Shown one piece after another: positions 1 to 6,734 of a DNA stretch of 9,371 nucleotides (the first letter of the stretch is position 1; every line of letters begins with the position of its first letter). Position numbers and translations under genes: made by a program. Location: assembly GCA_002314725.1 (NCBI GenBank), contig DCGV01000084.1:1-9371 (forward strand). Reading direction: 5' to 3'. This stretch comes from Bacteroidales bacterium UBA1769 (GTDB lineage Bacteria; Bacteroidota; Bacteroidia; Bacteroidales; UBA932). Below the pieces are notes generated by a model, which was not told the DNA's origin, ran no database searches, and saw nothing but the letters and a program-made list of their open reading frames with translations.

Positions 1-21
1 TTATATTTCATCGAACTCACG

Positions 22-735
22 TTAAATATGTGAGCAAGAGTTGAAATAATCTTTAAGCGAGGCAATCACATTATCGCTTCCCGTTTGTAAATCTGCTTTA
101 ATTGAACCTTCTTCTAGGAGGATAACCCTAGATGATATTTCAGATATGTATTCAAGATTATGACTTGACAAAAGAATGGTTGTTTCCCGATCGCTATTCT
201 GTCTTTTTAGAAGCTTCATTACATCAACTTGAGAAGATGGATCCAAATAGTTGAAAGGCTCGTCTAAGATGAGGATTTTGGAATTTAACATGGCTGCTGA
301 GATAATGCCAACTTTCTGTTTATTTCCAGTAGATAAATTTTTAATTAATTTGACATAGACAGATTTATCATTTCTAAATAATACATTCCAACTGCTTATT
401 GATTCCTCGTATAATTCAGTAGACATATTGTATATATTAGCCTTAAAATCTAGAAATTCCTTTACATTTAGGTAATCAATAAGAAAACCATCGTCAAGAA
501 AACAAGCTGTATTTCTTCTCCATTGTTCAGTTTTCAATATTTCCTGGCTTTCAATTAATATTTCGCCAGAATCACGTCTAATCAAATCAAGCAACAAACG
601 AAATAATGTGGTCTTACCTGCTCCATTATTGCCGACAAATCCTACTATATCACCCTTTTTAATGGACAATTCGGGAATGTTTAATGAAAAGGTATTGTAT
701 CGTTTTTGGAGACCTTTAATTTCAATTATATTCAT
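22..735 (-). CDS. ABC-2-type transporter ATP-binding protein (candidate self-immunity ATPase)
   Basis: This 237-aa protein is a single nucleotide-binding domain that would power the membrane protein encoded just upstream. Visible motifs are Walker A GNNGAGKT (residues 35-42), a signature-like LSTGNKQ (134-140), Walker B ILILDEP (154-160) with Glu159, a D-loop YLDP and the switch His192 in SSHNL. Two sites deviate: the usual Q-loop region reads ACFLDDGF with no glutamine, and the signature is LSTGN rather than LSGGQ. Relaxed signatures are common in the BcrA/CcmA-like ABC-2 ATPases. The ATG directly follows the permease TAA with no spacer, so the two are almost certainly co-translated. Its place after a bacteriocin-like precursor suggests self-protection, as in LanFEG or BcrAB systems; that role is inferred. 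The ATPase assignment is near certain. Confidence 0.93.
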   Translation of the reverse strand: MNIIEIKGLQKRYNTFSLNIPELSIKKGDIVGFVGNNGAGKTTLFRLLLDLIRRDSGEILIESQEILKTEQWRRNTACFLDDGFLIDYLNVKEFLDFKANIYNMSTELYEESISSWNVLFRNDKSVYVKLIKNLSTGNKQKVGIISAAMLNSKILILDEPFNYLDPSSQVDVMKLLKRQNSDRETTILLSSHNLEYISEISSRVILLEEGSIKADLQTGSDNVIASLKDYFNSCSHI

Positions 736-2094
736 TTATCTTAATGAATTAATAATAATATATTTTCTTTGACACATTTTCGTTTCAAGAAATGATATAT
801 GCCTATGATATGTCAAGAAACTAACTAAAGAAAGAATTCCTATAATAGCAGAAGATTCAACTGTCTTGTATTGAATTAGCATTGCTGTAATGAAAATGAC
901 AAACGCTGAAACTGCGGTGGTAAACACTTGTATGGGAGTTCGGTTTATATCAGGATTTTGGGACCAAAGGTCAACTTTGACTGGGAACACTGCACTTGTC
1001 AAAATGATTTTGGATACTGGCCCACAAACAAGCCCCCAAATAGAAAATACTGGAATGATTGATTTGCATGTAACAAACTTAATGTATAATGTAATAAATA
1101 TGCAAAAGAAAGAAGACACTATCACATTAATAAGAGAGAAAGCATATAAAAAGCCTTGACATACATAAGGCCCAGAAAACAATAAATCCGGAGATTTAGA
1201 AAGCGACGATGAAGAATATTGGAGCAAAGAAAGAGCATATGCACTAGTAAACAAAGTAGCACCTATATATTCTGTTCCATCAAGTCTACATAAAAAAGCC
1301 CCAATAAGCAGAAGAGCAAATGCCGATGGATATAGTTTCTTGTAAGCTGGGCATCTAAAATACTGCTTTACAATAATTGGTATAGTAGCAGCAAGAACCC
1401 CACGCATTTTATAAGAACAGTCTGTCTTTACAATTGATGCTCCAGAGTTATAAAATTCCGGATAATAATTCCTTATCCAATAATACGAGCCTATTAGCAA
1501 CAGGCAGACGAAAGGAATCAGAATAATTAATAAAAGATGAATTGAAGTTACATCAACCACCGGGAGAAAGCCAGATGTGCGAGATAATACAATAAACGAG
1601 CAAAAGGATATGGATAGAAACAAGATAATCAATTTCACCCGTTTATTTTTGGAAAAGAATGGTTCTAAATTAAGCGCAATCAACGATATGATTATGTTTG
1701 AAAAGATACAGTTTGCGAAAAAAACAAAAGTCCCAAGATTCCCATGAATGACAAAATAGAACGGAACCAGAATGCAAAGAAGTATAATATTGCTGGCTGA
1801 TACTATTGCATTCAGAAGTCTGAAAATGGCCATACATTTATGTGAAATAAGTGGACATATTGGAAGGGAAAACACATGGTCATTATCCTTCAATGTAATT
1901 ATTAAAAATGTAATGCCAATTGATAATAACTCTATAGCAGATTCTGAAAAGAAACCGTTATTCACAACGACTCCGCAAAATCCTCCAAGAATAGCCAAAA
2001 GAAAAGTCCAACTAATAGTAGAAAAACACTTTATGAGCAGACCAATATGATCTTTCCCAAATCTACAACTATAAATAGCTTTTAATAATTTCAT
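736..2094 (-). CDS. ABC-2-type multispan permease (candidate immunity or export permease)
   Basis: This 452-aa protein is dominated by hydrophobic segments. I see about twelve likely membrane spans in two blocks: residues about 26-205 and about 257-429, separated by a more polar loop (about 206-255). That fits a large ABC-2-type permease, and the abutting downstream gene supplies the ATPase. The frame is open further upstream to 2271, but the extra 59 residues are Cys/Arg-rich antisense-looking sequence lying over the peptide precursor in another frame. The ATG at 2094, opening MKLLKAIYS and lying 50 bp past the precursor stop, is therefore the start I prefer. No enzyme motif is visible. I could not assign a named family; a Bacteroidota ABC-2 family such as DUF5687 is possible. 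Its base composition is AT-rich compared with the secretion genes. An immunity role is inferred from position only. Confidence 0.82.
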   Translation of the reverse strand: MKLLKAIYSCRFGKDHIGLLIKCFSTISWTFLLAILGGFCGVVVNNGFFSESAIELLSIGITFLIITLKDNDHVFSLPICPLISHKCMAIFRLLNAIVSASNIILLCILVPFYFVIHGNLGTFVFFANCIFSNIIISLIALNLEPFFSKNKRVKLIILFLSISFCSFIVLSRTSGFLPVVDVTSIHLLLIILIPFVCLLLIGSYYWIRNYYPEFYNSGASIVKTDCSYKMRGVLAATIPIIVKQYFRCPAYKKLYPSAFALLLIGAFLCRLDGTEYIGATLFTSAYALSLLQYSSSSLSKSPDLLFSGPYVCQGFLYAFSLINVIVSSFFCIFITLYIKFVTCKSIIPVFSIWGLVCGPVSKIILTSAVFPVKVDLWSQNPDINRTPIQVFTTAVSAFVIFITAMLIQYKTVESSAIIGILSLVSFLTYHRHISFLETKMCQRKYIIINSLR

Positions 2095-2113
2095 ACAATA
2101 CTGTGATATACAA

Positions 2114-2135
2114 GGGCTGGCTGAAAAGCCAGCCC
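2114..2135 (-). terminator. Hairpin between precursor and ABC-2 genes; likely attenuator or mRNA-stabilising stem
   Basis: A perfect 9-bp inverted repeat (GGGCTGGCT / AGCCAGCCC) closes a 4-nt loop, which is UUUC in the minus-strand transcript. Three further G-U wobble pairs can extend the stem at its base to about 12 pairs. It begins nine bases after the precursor stop and ends 19 bases before the permease ATG. The sequence after it is only UUGUAUAUC, not a real U-tract. It is therefore better read as a partial terminator or 3' stabiliser that would give more precursor than immunity transcript. The stem is certain; the function is inferred. Confidence 0.5.
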
Positions 2136-2144
2136 CCAAATCAT

Positions 2145-2339
2145 TTAGCAACAAAGGAATGTTGCAATAGCAATTGCTGCATAAGCAGCACCAGCAGCAG
2201 GGCAGCAGAATGCTACTCCAGCAGCATTGAGCGCACCACCGACGGCAGTTACGCCTTGTCCGATTCCGCACATAAACTCCCCAACGGTTTGTTTACCAGC
2301 CTCGATGGCTACCATTTGTTCTGAAGAAAGGGTCTTCAT
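2145..2339 (-). CDS. Bacteriocin/microcin-like peptide precursor with Ala-Gly (double-glycine-type) leader
   Basis: This encodes a 64-aa precursor. Residues 1-15 (MKTLSSEQMVAIEAG) match the leader recognised by C39 peptidases: Ile at -4, Met at -7, Leu at -12, Met1 at -15, and Ala-Gly at -2/-1. Cleavage after Gly15 would release a 49-residue peptide starting KQTVGEF. The core is near neutral (one Lys, one Glu) and 21 of 49 residues are Ala or Gly. Its cysteines fall at core positions 9, 30, 31, 48 and 49. The C-terminal half is framed by two CC pairs 16 residues apart, and GIGQG makes a GxxxG-type helix-packing motif. These traits suggest a membrane-active class II-like peptide. It lies between the export module and an ABC-2 pair, in the same direction. 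No modification enzyme is visible. The core matches no named family that I recognise. The leader call is strong; antibacterial activity is inferred. Confidence 0.85.
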   Translation of the reverse strand: MKTLSSEQMVAIEAGKQTVGEFMCGIGQGVTAVGGALNAAGVAFCCPAAGAAYAAIAIATFLCC

Positions 2340-2387
2340 AATGAATGTGTAATGTGATCTTAGTCGGATTGATCGATTAATAAATGA

Positions 2388-2422
2388 ATAATATACTGGT
2401 GCTCTCTGTCCCGACCAACAAA
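2388..2422 (-). promoter_or_regulatory. Possible Bacteroidota-type promoter for the precursor gene
   Basis: In the gap upstream of the precursor, the minus strand carries TTTG (2419-2422, followed at once by TTG) and, 20-23 bases on, TATATTAT (2388-2395). The Bacteroides consensus is TTTG near -33 and TAnnTTTG near -7, so the second box matches only in part. Initiation here would give a leader of about 40 bases before the ATG at 2339. A separate promoter would let the peptide be expressed apart from its exporter. The match is weak, and read-through from the TolC gene is the alternative. Confidence 0.28.
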
Positions 2423-2437
2423 GATAATCAGTATTTC

Positions 2438-3772
2438 CTATATTTGAATAATAGCTTTAAGTATTGCACATCTTAAAACAAAGACATATTTCTGTTTTGA
2501 TGCAGAATATAGCGCTTTTGAATACTCTACAAGAGCAGTATTCCAGCTAAGATAGTCAGTCATTCCAAGATTGTATTTCTCTTCTATCTGGCGCAGTGCC
2601 TCTTCTGCATAATTAACCTCTTCCTGTGCACGAAGATATTTGTCCCTTGCTGCATCACAATCTATCTGGGTCTGAAGGATTTGTTTGCGCACCTGTTTAT
2701 AAGATTCAATCGCTACCAATTTCGCTTCCTTTATTGATACTTCGGCACGCTTTGCGGTGTTTCTTACCGATAGTCCCGAAAGTATCGGTATTTTCAGTCC
2801 AAAAGACATATATGCACTCGCATTATCGGCGTATTGTTCAAAGAATGAATATGTTTCATACCTTATTGTACCATCCGGACTCTGGATGGTTTTCTTTCTA
2901 GCATCAGACCAGCTTGTTCCGTAGCCTGCGGATAGATACAATGAAGGGAAATATGCTGATTTTGCAATTTTATAATCCGCTTCAGCAATGCTTTGGTTCA
3001 GTAAGGCAATCTGGTATTCTGGATTATTGTATATGGCCGCGTCAATATTGTCAACTGCCATATTATCTTCAACAATCAAGGAATCTGCTACACAGAAAGA
3101 CTCGTAATCCTCTATTTCCAACATCTCACAAAGGGTGAGTTTCGCCATCTTCTCAGACTGCTGTGCGGAAGATATATCATTTTCTGAGGCGAATAGTTGA
3201 GAGCGCAATTGTAGAACATCGGATTCTGTTATGCTTCCTGCATTAAGAAGATTCTGAGAGCGATTGAGTTGTTTTTCTATGAGTCCAGCGGATTTTCTAG
3301 CAATCTCAACCTGTTCCATTGTGCACAACACGTCCATATATGCAGCGATGATATTTAGTTTCAGATTGTATTTCACGGACTCTTCTTCCAGAAGTGAAGC
3401 TTTGAGTGATAGCCTTGATTTTTCGAAGTTCTTCAGCTTCCGTCCCCCCTCAAACAATGCTATACTTCCTTCAACTGATGAACTGCTGTTACTCGTGAGA
3501 TTTGTTTGGACAAACTGATAAGTTGTAGGATCAAGAACGCGTCCTGTAGATGCCGTGTATCCTGATGAAGCGGAAAGTGACGGCACAAAAGCCCATTTCC
3601 TTTCCTGTAAATCGAGTTCAGACTTGTCAGTGAACAAAGAATGTTTCCGGATATCAATATTGTGTTCCTCGGCATATCCAATGCATTCTTCCAAAGTCCA
3701 GACTTTAGTTTGGGCTATGCAGAAGACTGACCATAATAGTGAAGCAATTATTGTAAGAGTCCTTTTCAGCAT
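2438..3772 (-). CDS. TolC-family outer-membrane efflux protein
   Basis: This 444-aa protein has an N-terminal signal peptide (residues 1-21, ending about CIAQ) and two homologous halves, as expected of the outer-membrane efflux (OEP) family. The internal duplication is visible. PSLSASSGYTASTGR (64-78) mirrors PSLYLSAGYGTSWSD (276-290), each at a strand or pore segment. NAGSITESDVLQLRSQL (177-193) mirrors NLGMTDYLSWNTALVEY (401-417), each in the long-helix region. It would form the trimeric exit duct spanning outer membrane and periplasm, docked by the adaptor encoded at 4421-5488. Its ATG overlaps the ATPase stop by 7 bases, and a GGAG lies just upstream, so translation is probably coupled. 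Length is typical. It is the last gene of the tightly packed block; the peptide gene follows after a gap. Confidence 0.93.
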   Translation of the reverse strand: MLKRTLTIIASLLWSVFCIAQTKVWTLEECIGYAEEHNIDIRKHSLFTDKSELDLQERKWAFVPSLSASSGYTASTGRVLDPTTYQFVQTNLTSNSSSSVEGSIALFEGGRKLKNFEKSRLSLKASLLEEESVKYNLKLNIIAAYMDVLCTMEQVEIARKSAGLIEKQLNRSQNLLNAGSITESDVLQLRSQLFASENDISSAQQSEKMAKLTLCEMLEIEDYESFCVADSLIVEDNMAVDNIDAAIYNNPEYQIALLNQSIAEADYKIAKSAYFPSLYLSAGYGTSWSDARKKTIQSPDGTIRYETYSFFEQYADNASAYMSFGLKIPILSGLSVRNTAKRAEVSIKEAKLVAIESYKQVRKQILQTQIDCDAARDKYLRAQEEVNYAEEALRQIEEKYNLGMTDYLSWNTALVEYSKALYSASKQKYVFVLRCAILKAIIQI

Positions 3773-4428
3773 ACCACTCCGTCCTTAATGTGAATAATTC
3801 TCTGCGTTCTGTCAGCAACAGATTGTTCATGAGTCACTATTACAAGAGTACTCCTGGTTTCCTTGTTGATTTGTGTTAGTAAATCCATCACCGATTCGGT
3901 AGTGGCGGAGTCCAGTTGTCCCGTAGGCTCATCAGCTAAAATGATTTCCGGTCTAGTAATGATTGCTCTGGCAATAGCCACTCTTTGCTTCTGACCTCCG
4001 GATAGCTCATTCGGGTAATGACGTTTCCAGTCAATGAGTCCAAAACTCTCTAAAAGAGTTTCTCCTTCGCTTCGCATCTGCCTCTCAGACATTTTTCTAT
4101 AAGTCAAAGGAAGAATGATGTTGTCAAGTATATCTAGATAAGGGATAAGATTAGCCGATTGGAACACAAACCCTATCTTTTCATTTCTAAGTGCAGCCAT
4201 TCTGTCATCAATCAAACCCTTTACTTGTTCTTCCGCAAGAATATATTCTCCTTCATCAAACTTGTCCAATAAACCTAGTATATTGAGAAGTGTGGATTTA
4301 CCGGAACCGGATGCCCCCATGATAGATACAAACTCCCCTTTGCCGATATGGAGGTCAATACCCTTCAAAACGGGAAGTGTCTCGTACGGAGTGACGTATG
4401 ACTTATATATTCCTCTTAGATTAATCAT
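3766..4428 (-). CDS. MacB/LolD-type ABC ATPase subunit
   Basis: This is a stand-alone 220-aa nucleotide-binding domain. Its motifs are Walker A GASGSGKST (38-46), Q-loop Gln90, signature LSGGQKQ (142-148), Walker B IILADEP (162-168) with Glu167, D-loop QLDS and switch His200 in VTHE. The family wording (PTGQLDS, GFVFQ, LLNILGLLD) is that of the LolD/MacB ATPases. In MacB this domain is fused to the permease; here it is separate, as in LolCDE or DarBCD. The frame is open upstream to 4521, but conserved sequence begins at MINLRGIYKSY, so I take the ATG at 4428. It overlaps the adaptor stop by 8 bases (ATGATTAA). It overlaps the TolC-like gene by 7 bases at its other end. It should energise the permease encoded at 5490-6728. 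Confidence 0.92.
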   Translation of the reverse strand: MINLRGIYKSYVTPYETLPVLKGIDLHIGKGEFVSIMGASGSGKSTLLNILGLLDKFDEGEYILAEEQVKGLIDDRMAALRNEKIGFVFQSANLIPYLDILDNIILPLTYRKMSERQMRSEGETLLESFGLIDWKRHYPNELSGGQKQRVAIARAIITRPEIILADEPTGQLDSATTESVMDLLTQINKETRSTLVIVTHEQSVADRTQRIIHIKDGVVC

Positions 4429-5488
4429 GGTAGTTTGTGATGATATTATCTTCAGTGGTAATGCCTTCAACAATCTGAACTTTTTCGCCATCGGAGACTC
4501 CGAGCGTGACATTTTTCTCAATTACTTTATTCTTCAGGCTGTCAGTCACATAGACGTATGTTGTATCACTCTTGAAATTGATACACTTTTCTGGTAGCGT
4601 AAGTACATCGGAGACACAGGACAGCAGTATTTCTCCTGTGGCTGAAAAGCCTGAACGAAGTTTCATTGAGTCCTCATTCAACGCAAAGGCCGCTTCAATG
4701 GGAAACTTCACTGAACCACCTTGAATTTCACCTTTCGCAGATATCTTCGTTATCACTGCCGGAATTTCGAAATGTTCAAATGCTAGCAAAGAGATTTTCA
4801 CTGGCATCCCTATATTCAAGCTACCAATATTTATTTCCGGGACATAGGTCTTAAAGATGTAGAGGTCGGTTCCTGCTATGGTAGCGACAGTACTGCCGGA
4901 ATTGTAGTTGCTCCGTTCAACAACAGACGAGCCGACCTTAACCGGTATGTCTATTATAACTCCGTAGGTGCTTGAACGGACAATATTGTTAGACCGATCC
5001 TTTCCTTTCTGCCGTAGACTCAGTTGTTTCACGGCTGTTGAATAGTTCTCCTGAGCAGTGAGATACTCCTTCTGTGTTGACTCAAATTCAACCCTAGATA
5101 TTGCTTTTTTCTCAAGCAGTTGCTCCTGCCTTTCATAAGTTGCCTTTGCAGTAGTCAGGTTAATCCTTGCGACATTGACGTTGCTCTTAAGCTGCTCTAC
5201 CTCAGAGGAGTTCGGAACGAGACTGACTGAGGCTACAGGGTCACCTTCCTTTACTGCATCACCAACACTGACATACACAGCATCCACCACACCGGATATT
5301 TGAGACTTCACCTCTATCTCCTTGCTTGGATAAACGAAACCAGAGAGATATAGTTTCTCCTCAATTGTTGACATTTCTGCTGTCGTAGTTGCATAGTATT
5401 TTTTCTCAGAGTCTTTGATTAGACTGTGGGTTATGAAACCTACAGCTACTATGAACACCATCACTGCTATTGCGTTGAATATTTTCAT
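4421..5488 (-). CDS. MacA/HlyD-type periplasmic adaptor (membrane fusion protein)
   Basis: This 355-aa adaptor has one N-terminal membrane anchor (residues about 4-22). A lipoyl-like half (VKSQISGVVDAVYVSVGDAV, 60-79) and its partner half (STYGVIIDIPVKVGSSV, 173-189) flank a helical hairpin at about 95-160. A beta-barrel (about 208-290) and a membrane-proximal domain with VTLGVSDGEKVQIVEGI (327-343) follow. The order is that of the RND/MacA-like adaptors rather than the CvaA type usually paired with peptidase exporters. It should bridge the FtsX-type permease to the TolC-like duct. Its ATG lies one base after the permease stop, with GGGG a few bases upstream as a possible Shine-Dalgarno site. 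Confidence 0.92.
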   Translation of the reverse strand: MKIFNAIAVMVFIVAVGFITHSLIKDSEKKYYATTTAEMSTIEEKLYLSGFVYPSKEIEVKSQISGVVDAVYVSVGDAVKEGDPVASVSLVPNSSEVEQLKSNVNVARINLTTAKATYERQEQLLEKKAISRVEFESTQKEYLTAQENYSTAVKQLSLRQKGKDRSNNIVRSSTYGVIIDIPVKVGSSVVERSNYNSGSTVATIAGTDLYIFKTYVPEINIGSLNIGMPVKISLLAFEHFEIPAVITKISAKGEIQGGSVKFPIEAAFALNEDSMKLRSGFSATGEILLSCVSDVLTLPEKCINFKSDTTYVYVTDSLKNKVIEKNVTLGVSDGEKVQIVEGITTEDNIITNYHD

Positions 5489-5489
5489 A

Positions 5490-6728
5490 TTAACCCCTGT
5501 TTTCGTATCTCATTGCATCCACCGGGCTTATTTGCGAAGCTTTAAGCGCTGGAAGTAAACCTGCGGAAACACCGCAGAGACAAAGTATGATGAAGGCCGC
5601 AACAACTGCAGGCACATTAATCTGTAGATTATTCATTATATCAGTATCCAACATAGGTAGCATAACTTTGTTTGCGAGCACTACCACAAGCATTCCAAGT
5701 ACGATGCCCACAAAACCGGCTATGAACGTAATAGTCACGGATTCCGCCATTACCATTGAGATTATCGATCTGGATGTGGCTCCAACAGCTTTGCGAATAC
5801 CTATTTCACTTGTGCGCTCTTTCACGGTTATTAGCATTACGTTGCATACACCTACTATCCCGCTCAGAAGCAGACAGACTCCAATTATCCAAATCAACGC
5901 CTCAAGTCCGCGGAAAAGGCTCTCAAATACAGACGTCTGCGTTTCTATATTGCTGATATAGACAGCCTGCTCATCTTCTGGATCAAAACCGCATATCCAG
6001 GCCAGATAGTCCCTGAGATCCTTCTCAATTTCAGATGAATTCGCTTTCTGAGAGAGGGATATGCAGAAGGAAGACAACTTACCCTCCGAGTTGAAATTAT
6101 TCACATATGATGATGCCGGCACATATACAGAATTCCTTTCCTGTATCGAGAAGAGGTCATCAGAAGACAGCACGCCTATTACCATAAACAGAATTCCTCC
6201 TATATCAATATTCTTCCCAATCGGATCTTGATTCCCGAAGATTACGTTCTTGATGCTTTCGCCTATGACTGTCACGTTCCTCTGCCTGTAGTTGTCCATC
6301 TTATTGAGGCCCCGCCCCGTCTTGACACCAAGAATACGGATGTTAATATAGTCTGCATCAACTCCCTTGACTGACGCGATGGTAGTTTTTCCATTACAAG
6401 AAAGCGTAAGTGTTGGAGACGTCATCTCAACAGAACTGAATGCTACACAACCGTAACGCTCTCTGATTCGATCAACTATGTCCCTGTAAAAAACAATTTG
6501 TGTATCCTTGTTCAGCTGTTTTGTAGCTGTTGATGTCTGACCGCCATACACAAAAAGGCTCTTTTGGGCGAAGGTGTTGAACATCTTCATCACTCCATCC
6601 TTGAATCCGCATCCAACACCTAAGAAAATAATAAGCAGAAAAATTCCCCAAGCTATGCCAAAACCGGACAGGACCGACCGTAGTCTGTTCTGTCGAATTG
6701 ACTGAATAACGCTGCGAAACACTTTCAT
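5490..6728 (-). CDS. MacB/FtsX-type ABC permease
   Basis: This 412-aa permease has the four-helix MacB topology: a membrane span at about 21-41, a large periplasmic domain (about 45-270, MacB_PCD type), then spans at about 277-301, 329-352 and 373-394. The FtsX hallmark ERTSEIGIRKAVGA lies at 304-317 and the C-terminal coupling motif PALKASQISPVDAMR at 393-407. It lacks its own ATPase domain, so it should pair with the ATPase at 3766-4428 in a split MacB, like the DarB/DarD arrangement of darobactin loci. MacB-type pumps take substrates from the periplasm and drive them through TolC by a mechanical stroke, which fits a second export step after PCAT cleavage. It starts six bases after the PCAT stop, without an evident Shine-Dalgarno site. 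Confidence 0.92.
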   Translation of the reverse strand: MKVFRSVIQSIRQNRLRSVLSGFGIAWGIFLLIIFLGVGCGFKDGVMKMFNTFAQKSLFVYGGQTSTATKQLNKDTQIVFYRDIVDRIRERYGCVAFSSVEMTSPTLTLSCNGKTTIASVKGVDADYINIRILGVKTGRGLNKMDNYRQRNVTVIGESIKNVIFGNQDPIGKNIDIGGILFMVIGVLSSDDLFSIQERNSVYVPASSYVNNFNSEGKLSSFCISLSQKANSSEIEKDLRDYLAWICGFDPEDEQAVYISNIETQTSVFESLFRGLEALIWIIGVCLLLSGIVGVCNVMLITVKERTSEIGIRKAVGATSRSIISMVMAESVTITFIAGFVGIVLGMLVVVLANKVMLPMLDTDIMNNLQINVPAVVAAFIILCLCGVSAGLLPALKASQISPVDAMRYENRG

Positions 6729-6734
6729 ATATTA

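Noticed and set aside
2166..2228. GCA/GCT-rich stretch as a possible microsatellite
   Set aside because: The repeats are irregular and are explained by alanine codons in the precursor core.
2235..2240. Internal Gly-Gly (residues 34-35 of the precursor) as the cleavage site
   Set aside because: The residues at -4 and -7 from it are Thr and Gln rather than the hydrophobic residues needed, whereas the Ala-Gly at 14-15 fits the register throughout.
2095..2271. N-terminal extension of the ABC-2 permease frame across the precursor gene
   Set aside because: The added 59 residues are Cys/Arg-rich, unlike a permease N-terminus, and overlap the well-supported precursor in another frame. The ATG at 2094 sits right after the intergenic hairpin.
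2103..2324. Plus-strand 73-codon frame over the precursor
   Set aside because: It is the antisense of the Ala-codon-rich precursor and the hairpin, with no domain, leader or signal.
2178..2339. Lantibiotic or other modified-peptide interpretation based on the cysteines
   Set aside because: No LanM, LanBC, radical SAM or YcaO enzyme is in the window. It remains possible only if such a gene lies outside.
4429..4521. Upstream extension of the LolD-type ATPase
   Set aside because: The extra 31 residues show no family similarity and lie inside the adaptor's conserved C-terminus. The canonical N-terminus starts at MINLRGIYKSY.
5587..5961. 124-codon plus-strand frame inside the FtsX-type permease
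   Set aside because: It is the complement of a conserved coding region and has no recognisable domain of its own.
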